The notes under the pieces: model-generated
Told to the model about the DNA's origin: nothing
The model's database searches: none
Seen by the model: only the letters and a program-made list of their open reading frames with translations
From: Rickettsiaceae bacterium
Lineage (GTDB): Bacteria > Pseudomonadota > Alphaproteobacteria > Rickettsiales > Rickettsiaceae
DNA length: 32,063 nucleotides
Assembly (NCBI GenBank): GCA_013214485.1
Contig: JABSSF010000007.1
Span: 1,562 to 33,624 of the forward strand
Direction of reading: 5' to 3'
Translations under genes and position numbers: made by a program
Shown here: one piece after another, positions 1-11,077 of the stretch
Layout of the letters: each line of letters opens with the position of its first letter
How positions within the stretch are numbered: the stretch's first letter is position 1

Positions 1-93
1 GTTCTAAAAAGTGGAGCTTATTTGCCATAAGTGAGTATTTTTAGGTCATTTTTTACTAGCGAGTGCCATTTTATAGGGGAATACACAGATTTC

Positions 94-112
94 TTATCCG
101 CTGGTTCGCATT
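94..112. repeat. Single arm of a dispersed repeat (ttatccgctggttcgcatt), nearly identical to the right terminal arm at 7726-7744
   Basis: 18/19 identity with 7726-7744 by eye; no matching inverted arm found in the first 93 nt, so the element is partial or extends beyond the window. Confidence 0.6.
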
Positions 113-175
113 TTAAAGGTTTATAGGTTGTTAATTACAAACTGATTTACCTGAGTAGATAATCCTATTTTTAAA

Positions 176-826
176 TTATTGTGCCTTATCAATATTGGTT
201 AAATACCAATTAGGATTAGAGGATAGGGTGCTTTTAGTAAAAGTCCATTCTTCATTCAAGCCTTTGAGTTTATTGGTAATATTTTTACCTATAAATAATA
301 CTTTTACAAAAACGTTATTACCAAACATATATATTTCAGAAATTTGTGCAGTAAGCTTGGCCGACTTGCCTTGGCTGAAGCTACCATAATTTATAGCAAC
401 GTTACGAAATTGTTCGATATATCTTTTATCAATCAACTCTTCCATTTCATCGTCCTTACCAGAATTAGCAGCGTTAATTATCATTTTAAAAGCAGCTCTA
501 GCACCCTTTAAAAAATTATTAACGTTAAAAGATGGTAGTTTACTAGTAACTTCCATTAACCCTTCCGTTATTTCTTCTTGGTGTTCTTTTACTATTAAAT
601 CTTTTAGTTTATTGTTTATCTTTCTCTTGTTATTAAATTTAGGGGTAAGAACTATAGTTTTTTTACCAGTATTACTAACATCCTTTAATTCCCCCATCTC
701 GCCAAAAAATGATTTCCTCTTTGTAGGGTCGTTTTCTGAAGTGCTACCTAGTATCGAAATTAACTTGTTAATGATAAAAAAAGCAATTGCTGCAAATATA
801 ATTAGTTCAATAAGCTGTCCAGACAT
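176..826 (-). CDS. Tim44-like domain protein (TimA-like) with one N-terminal TM segment
   Basis: 216-aa ORF; N-terminal hydrophobic helix (LIELIIFAAIAFFIINKLI), C-terminal Tim44/NTF2-like pattern (ISEIYMFGNNVFVKVLFIGK...EEWTFTKS...WYLTNI). Confidence 0.8.
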   Translation of the reverse strand: MSGQLIELIIFAAIAFFIINKLISILGSTSENDPTKRKSFFGEMGELKDVSNTGKKTIVLTPKFNNKRKINNKLKDLIVKEHQEEITEGLMEVTSKLPSFNVNNFLKGARAAFKMIINAANSGKDDEMEELIDKRYIEQFRNVAINYGSFSQGKSAKLTAQISEIYMFGNNVFVKVLFIGKNITNKLKGLNEEWTFTKSTLSSNPNWYLTNIDKAQ

Positions 827-965
827 TAAATTACCTATGTTATTTTTTTCAAATATTAATTTTATTTTACCCCGAAAAACTATAAATTTAAAGCTATTTT
901 TAATTATTTGTTTAAATAAGCTATAAAAATGCTAAAAATAACCGCTGATTATTAATTTTTTTTAA

Positions 966-3104
966 CTATTTTATTTGAAATATATTAAAAATAAATACTA
1001 AATCTTCAGCTGCTTCTTTTAGATAATCAAATCTGCCTGAAGCGCCCATATGACCAAAATCCATATTAGTTTTTAATAAAAGCATATTATCATTAGTACG
1101 ATAATCATTTATTTTAGCTACCCATTTTGCTGCTTCCCAATAACCAACCCGTGGATCAGAAAGACCAGCAGTTACGAATAAATGGGGATAATCTTGTTTT
1201 TTAATGTTATCATATGGGCTATAACCTAACATATACTCAAAATATTCTTTATCTTTTGGATTCCCCCATTCTTTAAACTCTGGTGGAGTAAGTGGTAATG
1301 TCTCATCAAGCATAGTATTTATAACATCTACAAAAGGTACATGGGCAATAGCAGCTTTATATAATTCTGGTGTATTATTAATAGCATTACCAATTAATAA
1401 GCCGCCAGCACTACCACCCATAATTACTATATTACCTTTTTTAGTATATTTCTTGTTAATTAACTCTTTAGAAACGGCAATAAAGTCATTAAAAGTTCTT
1501 TTTTTAGTTAAAAATTTAGCAGCTTTATACCATTCATAACCAAGTTCATTACCACCTCTAACATGGGCTATAGCATAAACAAATCCTTTATTTGCTAGAG
1601 ATACAGCAGAATTTCTAAATGAAGGTGGAATACCAGTACCATAAGAACCATAACCATATAAATATAAAGGGTTAGAGCCATCTTTTTTAAATAAAGATTT
1701 TTTATAAAATATAGTAATTGGTACAGATACGTTATCTGTTTTGGTAAAAATACGTTCAACATTATATTCATCAGGATTAAAGCCGCTAGGGATTTCTTGC
1801 TGTTTTAAAATTGCTAAATCTTCAGTATCAAAGTCATAATTATAGGTTGTAGATGGGCGACCAAGTGAGGAATAACTTACTCTAATATCATTTTCTTTAA
1901 AATTAGTAGAATAAACATTAGCAGTGTATGCGCTATCGGGAAACTTGATCTTTTTTTCTGATTCATCATTTAAATTTCTTACCTTAATAAGTGGTAAGGC
2001 ATTATGTTTATAATTTAATAGTAAATAATCTTTAGTTATATCAAATCCAGATAAAAATTTATCATCTTGCTCGTTAATGTAAACTTGCCAATCTTTCTTT
2101 TTTTGATACTCATTAACATTTGCCCGTAAGATATGGAAATTCTTAGCTTGTTCATTAGTAATCATATAAAAATATTCACCATTATGATCGATAGAATAAA
2201 TTATTTTGTCTTTTCTTGGCTTAATTGCGTGTACTTTAAAACTTAAATCATACATATTGATAACATATGATTCACTTTGATCATGTCCTTGTACGGAGAT
2301 GACGATATATTCCTTACTAGAAGATTTTCCTATAGCAGTATAAAATAAGTCATCTTTTTCTTCAAAAATTAGTAAATCCTCAGATGGGGTTTTATAAGAT
2401 TTGGAATTAGTACTTAATTCGTGATAATAAACTTTGTTGTGACGCCAATTTTCATCAGTTGGTGTATAAAAGAAACCATTAATCTTTTCGTGCCATACTA
2501 TGTTACCAATAGTTTCGGGAACTTCATCTGGTAAATATTTTCCAGTATCAATATCAAATACTCTAATTAAGTATCTTTCACTCCCATTAAAATCGACTGA
2601 ATACGCAATTAATCTATGATCAGGGCTGACAGAAAAACTACCAAGTGCTGTGAATTTTTTATCTTTTGCTAATTTATTTACATCAAGTAAAATTTCTTCC
2701 TCAGCGTCCATGCTTCCATGTTTACGACAATAAATAGAATAATCATCTTTTTCAGTGGTTCTAGTATAGTAATAATAATCATCTCTTTTAATATAAGTTG
2801 ATTGATCGGCAAGCTTTATTCGTCCTTTTAGTTCCTCAAATAATTCGTTCTTTAACTTATTATTTGGAGTAATAAATTCTTCAAAATGTTTATTTTCAGA
2901 TTTTAAATAGTCTAGAATTTCAGAATCATCTACTGATTTTGGCCAATTTTTATCGCGCATCCAAGCATAATCATCAGAAATTTTAGTGTTATGAATTTCA
3001 AAATTATGTGGTATTTTTTTAGCTGTAGGTCTCATTTTTTTCTCACTATTGATTGTAAAAGATTGTAAAATAAAAATACTTAGGAAAAGTATAATTCTAT
3101 ACAT
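966..3104 (-). CDS. ptrB: S9 family prolyl oligopeptidase / oligopeptidase B (protease II)
   Basis: 712 aa; YGYGSYG, GGSAGG nucleophile elbow, AHVRGGNELGYEWY, C-terminal catalytic-His context DFGHMGASGR. Confidence 0.88.
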   Translation of the reverse strand: MYRIILFLSIFILQSFTINSEKKMRPTAKKIPHNFEIHNTKISDDYAWMRDKNWPKSVDDSEILDYLKSENKHFEEFITPNNKLKNELFEELKGRIKLADQSTYIKRDDYYYYTRTTEKDDYSIYCRKHGSMDAEEEILLDVNKLAKDKKFTALGSFSVSPDHRLIAYSVDFNGSERYLIRVFDIDTGKYLPDEVPETIGNIVWHEKINGFFYTPTDENWRHNKVYYHELSTNSKSYKTPSEDLLIFEEKDDLFYTAIGKSSSKEYIVISVQGHDQSESYVINMYDLSFKVHAIKPRKDKIIYSIDHNGEYFYMITNEQAKNFHILRANVNEYQKKKDWQVYINEQDDKFLSGFDITKDYLLLNYKHNALPLIKVRNLNDESEKKIKFPDSAYTANVYSTNFKENDIRVSYSSLGRPSTTYNYDFDTEDLAILKQQEIPSGFNPDEYNVERIFTKTDNVSVPITIFYKKSLFKKDGSNPLYLYGYGSYGTGIPPSFRNSAVSLANKGFVYAIAHVRGGNELGYEWYKAAKFLTKKRTFNDFIAVSKELINKKYTKKGNIVIMGGSAGGLLIGNAINNTPELYKAAIAHVPFVDVINTMLDETLPLTPPEFKEWGNPKDKEYFEYMLGYSPYDNIKKQDYPHLFVTAGLSDPRVGYWEAAKWVAKINDYRTNDNMLLLKTNMDFGHMGASGRFDYLKEAAEDLVFIFNIFQIK

Positions 3105-3109
3105 AAAAA

Positions 3110-3562
3110 TTATTGTGTTTTAAGTTTACTAATAAATTTAGCAAAATCTTGTGCTGTAGAAAACTCTTTATAAACTGATGCAAAACGAATATAAGCTACT
3201 GGATCAATTTTTGCAAGTTCTTGCATGATTAAATTACCAATTTTTCTTGTAGAAATTTCCTTTTCACTTCTACTCTCTAATGCTAAAACAATTTTATCAG
3301 TAATTTCTGCAATGGTTTCATCAGAAATGTTACGTTTTCTCAAAGCTGTAGTAATAGATTTTTGTACTTTACTAGGGTCAAAAGGTCTTTTTGAACCATT
3401 GCGTTTTACTGCTACTAACTTTTTTATTTGAATCGTTTCAAAAGTAGTAAATCTACCACGACATTTTTTGCAATGTCTTCTCCTGCGGATAATTTTACCT
3501 TTATCAGTTTCTCGAGAATCTTTAACTGCTGTGTCTGTTTCTTGACAAAATGGACATCTCAT
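3110..3562 (-). CDS. nrdR: Transcriptional repressor NrdR
   Basis: 150 aa; N-terminal zinc ribbon MRCPFCQ...RRRHCKKCRGRFTTFE followed by an ATP-cone domain (VAVKRNGSKRPFDPSKV). Confidence 0.96.
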   Translation of the reverse strand: MRCPFCQETDTAVKDSRETDKGKIIRRRRHCKKCRGRFTTFETIQIKKLVAVKRNGSKRPFDPSKVQKSITTALRKRNISDETIAEITDKIVLALESRSEKEISTRKIGNLIMQELAKIDPVAYIRFASVYKEFSTAQDFAKFISKLKTQ

Positions 3563-3575
3563 AATTTTTTATATG

Positions 3576-4838
3576 TTAATATAATGGAAATTTACTAGAT
3601 AATGCTACTGCTTGTTTTAAAATTTCTTGTTCAATAGCAGTTATATCCTCATTAGGATTTTTCAATGCATCAATTATATCTGCAATTAAATTACCAACTA
3701 TATTAAATTCTGCTTCTTTAAACCCTTTAGTAGTACATGCTGGACTACCAAGACGTACACCAGAAGTAATAAATGGTGAAGTAGTATCAAAAGGCATAGA
3801 ATTTTTATTAGTAGTAATACCAGCTCTATCTAATGAATCTGCTGCAGCCTTGCCAGTTATTTTATCTTTGCGTAAGTCTAAAAGAACCATATGATTAACA
3901 GTACCGTTTGTTAAAATATCATAGCCTCTGTCTTGTAGAGTTTTAGCTAGTTGCTTGGCATTTGAGATTACTTGCTTGATATATTCTTTAAATTCTGGTG
4001 CCAAGGCCTCTTTAAAAGCAACAGCTTTACCAGCAATAGCATGCATTAACGGACCTCCTTGCAATCCAGGAAAAACTGCTTTATCAATCTTTTTAGCAAT
4101 CTCTTCATCATTAGTTAAAATTATTCCACCTCTAGTGCCTCTTAGAGTCTTATGAGTAGTAGAAGTACCAACATGGACATAGGGCATCGGATTTTGATGT
4201 TCTCCAGCAGCAATAATCCCTGAAATATGAGCGAAATCTGCTAATAAATAAGCTCCTACTTTATCAGCTATTACTCGAAAACGCTTATAATCAAGAGGTT
4301 GAGTATAAGCAGAATAGCCAGCTATAATTAATTTGGGTTTATGTTTAATAGCTAATTGCTCTATTTCATCATAATCAATCAAATAGGTTTCTTTATTAAC
4401 ATTATAAAATACTGGTTTAAACCATTTACCAGATAAATTAGGGCTAGCTCCATGAGTTAAATGACCACCACTATCTAAAGACATACTAAGAATGGTATCT
4501 CCAGGAGAAAGCAATGCTAAGTAAACAGCTTGATTTGCCTGTGATCCTGAATGAGGCTGGACATTAGCAAAATTACAGTTAAATAGTTTTTTTACTCTTT
4601 CTTTAGCTAAATCTTCTATTTTATCAATTTCTTCGCAGCCATTATAATATCTTTTCTTGGAATAACCTTCAGCGTATTTATTAGTAAAAATTGACCCTTG
4701 AGCTTTTAGAACCGCCTGGCTTACAAAATTTTCTGAAGCAATTAATTCGATAGAATTATTTTGCCGAGTAGTTTCTAGCTCTAATATTTTTTGTATTTCG
4801 GAATCTACATCCTTTAATGATTTATTGATATGTGTCAT
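3576..4838 (-). CDS. glyA: Serine hydroxymethyltransferase
   Basis: Highly conserved SHMT motifs ([40 protein letters not shown]); start taken at internal Met MTHINKSL because the ORF-track extension to 4919 overlaps the upstream gene. Confidence 0.95.
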   Translation of the reverse strand: MTHINKSLKDVDSEIQKILELETTRQNNSIELIASENFVSQAVLKAQGSIFTNKYAEGYSKKRYYNGCEEIDKIEDLAKERVKKLFNCNFANVQPHSGSQANQAVYLALLSPGDTILSMSLDSGGHLTHGASPNLSGKWFKPVFYNVNKETYLIDYDEIEQLAIKHKPKLIIAGYSAYTQPLDYKRFRVIADKVGAYLLADFAHISGIIAAGEHQNPMPYVHVGTSTTHKTLRGTRGGIILTNDEEIAKKIDKAVFPGLQGGPLMHAIAGKAVAFKEALAPEFKEYIKQVISNAKQLAKTLQDRGYDILTNGTVNHMVLLDLRKDKITGKAAADSLDRAGITTNKNSMPFDTTSPFITSGVRLGSPACTTKGFKEAEFNIVGNLIADIIDALKNPNEDITAIEQEILKQAVALSSKFPLY

Positions 4839-4863
4839 CTTATACTTCCTGTTTTGTAAATTG

Positions 4864-5511
4864 TTATTTTTGTAAATTTCTGATAAAATCCAAAGCAAAT
4901 TGTAATCCTTTATCATCAATTGAATGAGTAAGGTTTGGAATGATTAGCTTCTGGCATGGAATTTTATATTGGATAAGGTAACTCTCCATATGATTACTTT
5001 CCATAGCGTCAACCATATCATCTTCTTGACCATGAATTATACATATTGGAGTTTTTTTGTTAGTTATATTTTTTGGTGGCAATAATCTTCCTGAAAATGC
5101 AATAGTTGCAGCATATGGTTCTGTCGCTGTTAAAGTTAAATAAACTCCCATCATAGTTCCTTGGGAAAAACCAAAAATTATAGTATCTTTATTTGTTAAG
5201 GATAATTCTTCTTGTTTGTTTTTAATAATTTTTTCAACTAGTTTAGAATTTCTTTCTGTCAATTTCATGATTATATCAGGAGAACGGTCAATAAGACTAA
5301 ACCATTGTCTACCATAAGGTGCAAGATCATAAGGCTCTATACCATGTGGCGAAATAAAATGATACCCTGGTATAGTATGTTGTAAGAACGGTACTAAACT
5401 TATTAAATCATCACCATCAGACCCTACACCATGTAGAAAAACAACTAATCCTGTTGTTTTATCATTTTTAGGTTTAACCTCTGGATATTCTAATATTTTT
5501 TGTTCAATCAT
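4864..5511 (-). CDS. Alpha/beta hydrolase, carboxylesterase/phospholipase family
   Basis: [21 protein letters not shown] nucleophile elbow, [14 protein letters not shown]; start taken at [14 protein letters not shown] since the longer ORF overlaps nth. Confidence 0.85.
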   Translation of the reverse strand: MIEQKILEYPEVKPKNDKTTGLVVFLHGVGSDGDDLISLVPFLQHTIPGYHFISPHGIEPYDLAPYGRQWFSLIDRSPDIIMKLTERNSKLVEKIIKNKQEELSLTNKDTIIFGFSQGTMMGVYLTLTATEPYAATIAFSGRLLPPKNITNKKTPICIIHGQEDDMVDAMESNHMESYLIQYKIPCQKLIIPNLTHSIDDKGLQFALDFIRNLQK

Positions 5512-5533
5512 ATATATTTTGTTTTTATTAATT

Positions 5534-6178
5534 TTAATTATTTTCAACTCTATAATATTGGCAATAATCTTTGATAGGACATTTATTACATAAAGGTTTT
5601 CTAGCTTTGCAGATATATCTACCATGTAATATTAGCCAATGATGTGCATATTTCAGCCATTTATTAGAGATAGATATTACTAAATCCTGTTCTACTTGCA
5701 AAGGGTTTTTTCCTTTAGATAGCCCAATACGATGTGCTACTCTATAAACATGAGTATCTACTGCCATAGTTGGCCTGCCAAAACCACAATTCAGTATTAC
5801 ATTAGCTGTTTTTCTTCCAATCCCAGGTAAGGCGATTAAGTCTGCAAAATTATCTGGAATTTCTGAGTTATATTTATCTACTAAAATCTGGCAAAGTGCA
5901 ATAATATTTTTTGCTTTAGAGTTATATAGACCGATAGTTTTTACATATTTTTTTAAATTGTCTTCACCAAGAGCAAGCATTTTTTCTGCTGTATCATATT
6001 TTTTAAATAATTCTTTTGTAGCTTTATTAACAGAAATATCAGTAGCTTGAGCAGATAATATAACAGCGACTGCTAAGGTAAATTTATTATTAAATTCTAA
6101 TTCTGTTTGAGGCTCTTGGTTATTTTTTTGGAAAATTTCAAAAATTTTATTGACTAATTCTCTTTCCATACGTAGCAT
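5534..6178 (-). CDS. nth: Endonuclease III
   Basis: 214 aa; Hh[29 protein letters not shown]-terminal 4Fe-4S cysteines [17 protein letters not shown]. Confidence 0.95.
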   Translation of the reverse strand: MLRMERELVNKIFEIFQKNNQEPQTELEFNNKFTLAVAVILSAQATDISVNKATKELFKKYDTAEKMLALGEDNLKKYVKTIGLYNSKAKNIIALCQILVDKYNSEIPDNFADLIALPGIGRKTANVILNCGFGRPTMAVDTHVYRVAHRIGLSKGKNPLQVEQDLVISISNKWLKYAHHWLILHGRYICKARKPLCNKCPIKDYCQYYRVENN

Positions 6179-6191
6179 TTAAACAATTTTA

Positions 6192-6200
6192 TGGTATAAT
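6192..6200 (+). promoter_or_regulatory. Possible extended -10 promoter (TGGTATAAT) upstream of the glutaredoxin gene
   Basis: TGnTATAAT about 30 nt upstream of the ATG at 6233; no convincing -35 box. Confidence 0.35.
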
Positions 6201-6232
6201 AACAATAATGTATAAAATTACAAGGTTTATCT

Positions 6233-6646
6233 ATGGTAAGTAGCTCTATTAACAAATTTATTGAAAAAGAAATATCTGAAAATAATATTATATTATTTAT
6301 GAAAGGTAACAGGAATTTTCCTAGATGTGGGTTTTCAGCAATGGTTGTTGGAATTTTGCAAACTTTAGGGGTAAAATTTAAAGATATTGATGTTTTGGAA
6401 AGTGAAGAATTACGTCAAGGAATAAAAGATTTTTCGGATTGGCCAACTATTCCACAACTTTATATTAATAAAGAATTTATTGGTGGTTGTGATATTGTAC
6501 GTGAAATGTATGAAAGTGGCGAGTTGTCAAAATTAATACGTGAAGGTGAAGTACCTGAAAACATTGAGCAAGATAATCCAGCATCAAAAGTAGAGTCAGA
6601 AGTAAAATCTGCAGAACATACTACTACTAGACCACCGTCTGCATGA
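6233..6646 (+). CDS. grxD: Monothiol glutaredoxin, Grx4 family (CGFS) with C-terminal extension
   Basis: MKGNRNFPRCGFSAMVV, WPTIPQLYINKEFIGGCDIV; hydrophilic tail after SKLIREG. Confidence 0.93.
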   Translation: MVSSSINKFIEKEISENNIILFMKGNRNFPRCGFSAMVVGILQTLGVKFKDIDVLESEELRQGIKDFSDWPTIPQLYINKEFIGGCDIVREMYESGELSKLIREGEVPENIEQDNPASKVESEVKSAEHTTTRPPSA

Positions 6647-6671
6647 TTTATATTATAAAAGGATTAAAGAC

Positions 6672-7592
6672 ATGGTTTTAGCAATTGATATTAATAATTT
6701 ATCAAAGAATTATAGCAGTAGCAGTGGTAGTAAACTAGCTTTAGATCATTTAAATTTAGCAATTCCTCAAGGAACAGTTTTTGGTTTATTAGGCCCTAAT
6801 GGTGCAGGAAAATCGACATTGATTAATATTATTGCTGGAACTGTTGTTAAAAGTTCAGGCAATGTTAATATTATGGGAGTAAATATTGATGATAGACCCA
6901 AATTAGCTAGTTCTTTAATTGGTATAGTGCCACAAGAAATTGTTATTGATAGTTTTTTTTCTTTATATCAATTATTAGAATTTACTGCAGGTTATTATGG
7001 TATTAGGCCAAAAAATCGTAAGACTAAAGAGATATTGCAGGCTCTTAGTCTATATGATAAAAGAAATAATAGTGCTCGAGAACTATCTGGTGGTATGCGT
7101 AGAAGGGCTTTAATAGCCAAAGCAATGGTACATTCACCAAAAGTATTAATTCTTGATGAACCAACTGCTGGAGTTGATATTGAGTTGCGTGACGAGTTGT
7201 TTTTTTATGTAAAAAAACTAAATAAGCAAGGAACTACGATTATAATTACGACACATTACTTAGCAGAAGCAGAAGAATTATGTAGCAATATAGCATTTAT
7301 AAATCATGGTAAAATAATTAAAACTGGGAAGAAGGATGATTTATTGCAGGAATTAAGTTCTAGACATTTAGAAGTTGAGTTTGAAGAAAAATTAAATAAG
7401 GATCGATTAAAATTTAAAGCAAAAAATAAATATGAAATTTTAGGAGAGCATAAAATTCGCTTTGAATTAGCTAATGAAGATAATTGCTTTAACAGTTTAA
7501 TTAATGATATTAATTCTACGGGTCTTACTATTAAAGATTTACAATCAATACCACAAAATCTTGAAGATGTATTTCATAAGATTGTAAATTAA
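6672..7592 (+). CDS. ABC transporter ATP-binding protein (ABC-2/CcmA type)
   Basis: Walker A GPNGAGKST, signature LSGGMRRR, Walker B VLILDEPTAGVD, H-loop TTHY. Confidence 0.93.
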   Translation: MVLAIDINNLSKNYSSSSGSKLALDHLNLAIPQGTVFGLLGPNGAGKSTLINIIAGTVVKSSGNVNIMGVNIDDRPKLASSLIGIVPQEIVIDSFFSLYQLLEFTAGYYGIRPKNRKTKEILQALSLYDKRNNSARELSGGMRRRALIAKAMVHSPKVLILDEPTAGVDIELRDELFFYVKKLNKQGTTIIITTHYLAEAEELCSNIAFINHGKIIKTGKKDDLLQELSSRHLEVEFEEKLNKDRLKFKAKNKYEILGEHKIRFELANEDNCFNSLINDINSTGLTIKDLQSIPQNLEDVFHKIVN

Positions 7593-7746
7593 TAATGCAA
7601 ACCAGCGGATAAAAATCCATCATTATGAGCAGATTCATATTGGCGTGATAATCCTTCAAAGCGTCATCCTTATAAAAGTTCAGAAATTCGGTTCCAAATT
7701 TGATTTAATTAAACACATTTAGCACTTATCCGTTGGTTCGCATTAT
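7592..7746. repeat. ~155-bp MITE-like/palindromic element with 21-bp imperfect terminal inverted repeats
   Basis: ataatgcaaaccagcggataa (7592-7612) versus ttatccgttggttcgcattat (7726-7746): 19/21 inverted match; right arm recurs at 94-112. Confidence 0.75.
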
Positions 7747-7753
7747 AAGATCC

Positions 7754-8881
7754 TTATGACCACATATTTTTCATTTTACTGAAAAATCCAGAATCTTCAT
7801 AATTACTATTATTGTCACCAAGTTCTTTATCCAATTCTTGTAGTAATTCTTTTTGCTTTTTAGTCAGTTTCTTTGGTGTTTGAATATAAGCATGCGCATA
7901 TAAATTACCACGATTACTTGAGCGAACTTGTGACATACCTTCATCTTTAAGCATAATATGATCCCCAGTTTCAGTACCAGCTGGTACTTTTAACTTAGCT
8001 TTTTTACCATCAATAGTAGGTACTTCAACTTCACCCCCTAAAGCTGCTGTAGTAAATTTTAATGGTAATTTACAATGTAAATCACTACCAGCTACTTTAA
8101 AGATATCATGTGGTTTAATATTAACAAAAACATATAAATCACCATTAGAACCACCGCGCATACCAGCTTCACCTTCACCAGCTATACGAATTCTATTTTG
8201 ATCTTCTATACCAGCTGGAATATTAATGATCAAATTTTTTTGTTTTGTTACCCGACCATTACCGTGGCAAGTTTTACATGGATTTTTAATCATGAAACCA
8301 GATCCAGAACATTGAGCGCAAGTTTGCTCTATAGCAAAGAAGCCTTGCTGTATTCGAGTAACTCCTGATCCACCACATACATTACAGTTTACATTAGCAT
8401 GTTTATCTTTACTACCATGCCCATCACAAGGGCTGCATTTTACTTCCGTAGTAAAATTAATTTTCTTGTCAACACCTTTGAAAGCTTCTTCTAAAGCAAT
8501 TTCAATGTTATATTTTAAATCAGCTCCTCTGACTTGAGGGGAATTAGGCCTTCTCTGACCACCACCCATAAAATCGTTAAAGAATTCACCAAAAATATCG
8601 TTGACATTAGTTGTTCTAAAGCCATGATTTCTATTATGACTGCTGCTACCACCTTGTGCAAAAGCATCGTGACCAAATTGATCATATGCAGCTTTTTTTT
8701 GTGGATCTTTTAAGATATCATAGGCTTCACTAATTTCTTTAAATTTTTTCTCAGCATCTTTATTACCAGCGTTACGGTCAGGATGATGTTCTTTAGCTAG
8801 TTTTAAATAAGCCTTTTTAATCTCTGACGAAGAAGCTGATTTTGATACTCCAAGTACTTCATAAAAATCTCTTTTTGACAT
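7754..8881 (-). CDS. dnaJ: Chaperone DnaJ
   Basis: J-domain with HPD ([11 protein letters not shown]), G/F-rich region, four CxxCxGxG-type zinc motifs. Confidence 0.98.
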   Translation of the reverse strand: MSKRDFYEVLGVSKSASSSEIKKAYLKLAKEHHPDRNAGNKDAEKKFKEISEAYDILKDPQKKAAYDQFGHDAFAQGGSSSHNRNHGFRTTNVNDIFGEFFNDFMGGGQRRPNSPQVRGADLKYNIEIALEEAFKGVDKKINFTTEVKCSPCDGHGSKDKHANVNCNVCGGSGVTRIQQGFFAIEQTCAQCSGSGFMIKNPCKTCHGNGRVTKQKNLIINIPAGIEDQNRIRIAGEGEAGMRGGSNGDLYVFVNIKPHDIFKVAGSDLHCKLPLKFTTAALGGEVEVPTIDGKKAKLKVPAGTETGDHIMLKDEGMSQVRSSNRGNLYAHAYIQTPKKLTKKQKELLQELDKELGDNNSNYEDSGFFSKMKNMWS

Positions 8882-8929
8882 AAAATTAGTTACCTATATC
8901 TACTTAAATATGCAAAGCTTTGTAAGTTG

Positions 8930-8967
8930 GATCCTGTTTTAATTTTTTTCTTAAAGGAACCAGGATC
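8930..8967 (-). other. dnaK-dnaJ intergenic hairpin (GATCCTG/CAGGATC stem)
   Basis: 7-bp perfect inverted repeat 8930-8936 / 8961-8967 around an A/T-rich loop. Confidence 0.45.
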
Positions 8968-8986
8968 TTCATTCGCTTTAAGTATA

Positions 8987-10927
8987 TTATTTATTATCAC
9001 TTACATCTTTAAATTCACCATCAACAACTTTAGAGTCTGCGGACTTTGCGTTATCTTGCTCTTGTTTAGAATTTTTAACAGCATCAGCAAACCCTTCTGG
9101 CATACCACCTGCCATTCCTTGAGATCCTTCTGCACCATACATTGCTTCGCCTAGTTTCATGCTGGCAGCAGCTAAAGCCTCAGTTCTTTTGTTAATTTCT
9201 TCTATATCATCAGAGTCTTTGACTTCTTTTAAATCAGCAATAGCTTTTTCAATAGTTTCTTTATCTTCAGCAGAAATTTTATCACCATGATCCTTTAAGC
9301 TCTTCTCAGAAGAATATATTAAAGTATCTGCCTTATTTTTAGTTTCAATTACTTCTTTACGTTTTTTATCTTCATTAGCATGTTTTTCTGCATCTTGAAC
9401 CATTACTTCTATTTCTTCTTCTTTTAAGCCACCAGATGCTTGGATAGTAACTTTTTGTTCTTTACCACTAGCTTTATCTTTAGCGGAAACATGTACAATA
9501 CCATTAGCATCAATATCAAAAGTTACTTCAACTTGTGGCATACCTCTAGGTGCTGGTGGAATTCCTTCAAGGTTAAATTGCCCTAGTAATTTATTATTTG
9601 ATGCAAGTTCCCTTTCTCCTTGGAAAACTCTAATAGTTACTGCATGTTGGTTATCTTCAGCAGTAGAAAATATCTGACTTTTTTTAGTTGGGATAGTTGT
9701 ATTACGATCAATTAATCTAGTAAATACACCACCAAGTGTTTCAATACCAAGAGATAATGGAGTGACATCTAAAAGTAAAACATCTTTAACATCTCCTTGT
9801 AATACACCACCTTGAATAGCCGCTCCACGTGCAACAACTTCATCAGGATTAACTCCTTTATGTGGCTCACGACCAAAGAAATCTTTTACTTTTTCAATTA
9901 CCTTCGGCATTCTGGTCATACCACCAACTAGAACTACTTCATCAATTTCAGTTGCTTTTAGACCTGCATCTTTTAAGGCTTTTTTACATGGCTCCATGGT
10001 TTTATCAATAAGATCCATGACTAAAGATTCTAGCTTAGATCTAGTTAATTTAATATTCATATGTTTAGGGCCACTACTATCTGCAGTAATGTATGGCAAA
10101 TTAATATCTGTCTGCTGAGTAGAAGAAAGTTCTTTTTTAGCTTTCTCTGCTGCTTCTTTTAATCTTTGTAGTGCTAAAGGATCATTTCTTAAATCAACAC
10201 CAGATTCTTTATTAAATTCTGCAATTAAGTGATCTAAGATTTTTCTATCGAAATCTTCACCACCAAGAAAAGTATTACCATTAGTAGCTTTAACTTCAAA
10301 TACTCCATCACCAATTTCAAGAACAGAAACGTCAAAAGTACCACCACCTAAATCATAAATGACAATAGTTTTATTTTCATTTTTATCAAGTCCGTAAGCT
10401 AGTGCAGCAGCTGTTGGCTCATTAATAATACGTAGTACCTCAAGACCAGCAATTTTACCAGCATCTTTAGTTGCTTGACGCTGTGCGTCATTAAAATAAG
10501 CAGGTACAGTAATTACTGCTTGAGTAACAGTTTCACCTAAATAATTTTCTGCGGATTCTTTCATTTTTTGCAAGATGAAAGCACTAACTTGACTAGGAGA
10601 ATAATCTTTGCCTCCTGCATTAACCCAAGCATCACCGCTTTCTGATTTAACAATTTTATATGGTACTAATTCTTGATCTTCTTTTACTGTTGGATCAGCA
10701 AAATTACGTCCTATTAATCTTTTAATAGCAAATAAAGTATCTTCAGGATTAGTTACTGCTTGTCTTTTTGCAGGATCACCAATTAAAATTTCGTCATTAG
10801 AGAATGCTACCATTGAAGGGGTACCCATTACTCCTTCGCTATTTGGTAGAACCTTTGGTTCTTTACCGTCCATAACAGCAACACAAGAATTTGTTGTTCC
10901 TAAATCAATACCTATAACTCTACCCAT
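8987..10927 (-). CDS. dnaK: Chaperone DnaK (Hsp70)
   Basis: 646 aa; [45 protein letters not shown]. Confidence 0.99.
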   Translation of the reverse strand: MGRVIGIDLGTTNSCVAVMDGKEPKVLPNSEGVMGTPSMVAFSNDEILIGDPAKRQAVTNPEDTLFAIKRLIGRNFADPTVKEDQELVPYKIVKSESGDAWVNAGGKDYSPSQVSAFILQKMKESAENYLGETVTQAVITVPAYFNDAQRQATKDAGKIAGLEVLRIINEPTAAALAYGLDKNENKTIVIYDLGGGTFDVSVLEIGDGVFEVKATNGNTFLGGEDFDRKILDHLIAEFNKESGVDLRNDPLALQRLKEAAEKAKKELSSTQQTDINLPYITADSSGPKHMNIKLTRSKLESLVMDLIDKTMEPCKKALKDAGLKATEIDEVVLVGGMTRMPKVIEKVKDFFGREPHKGVNPDEVVARGAAIQGGVLQGDVKDVLLLDVTPLSLGIETLGGVFTRLIDRNTTIPTKKSQIFSTAEDNQHAVTIRVFQGERELASNNKLLGQFNLEGIPPAPRGMPQVEVTFDIDANGIVHVSAKDKASGKEQKVTIQASGGLKEEEIEVMVQDAEKHANEDKKRKEVIETKNKADTLIYSSEKSLKDHGDKISAEDKETIEKAIADLKEVKDSDDIEEINKRTEALAAASMKLGEAMYGAEGSQGMAGGMPEGFADAVKNSKQEQDNAKSADSKVVDGEFKDVSDNK

Positions 10928-11010
10928 AATATATTACCTCAAATTCAATCTTAATTATATTAAACGTTAAAAATTTTATTTTTTAAAATACAATAATTTG
11001 TTATAAGTTT

Positions 11011-11038
11011 ATATAGTGCATAATTTTTTTTTTACAAG
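11011..11038 (-). promoter_or_regulatory. Candidate RpoH (heat-shock sigma) promoter for dnaKJ
   Basis: On the minus strand CTTG (11038-11035), 17-nt spacer, ACTATAT (11017-11011); close to alphaproteobacterial CTTG-N17/18-CYTATNT; about 85 nt upstream of the dnaK ATG. Confidence 0.5.
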
Positions 11039-11077
11039 AGTTTTAGCAATAAAAAATATAAAATAATTAATAAATCT

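Noticed and set aside
195-926. Plus-strand ORFs 195-389 and 612-926 opposite the Tim44-like gene
   Set aside because: Antisense to a well-supported CDS; no recognisable features, hydrophobic shadow-ORF composition
8927-9154. 75-aa plus-strand ORF over the dnaK 3' end
   Set aside because: Antisense shadow of the conserved dnaK coding sequence
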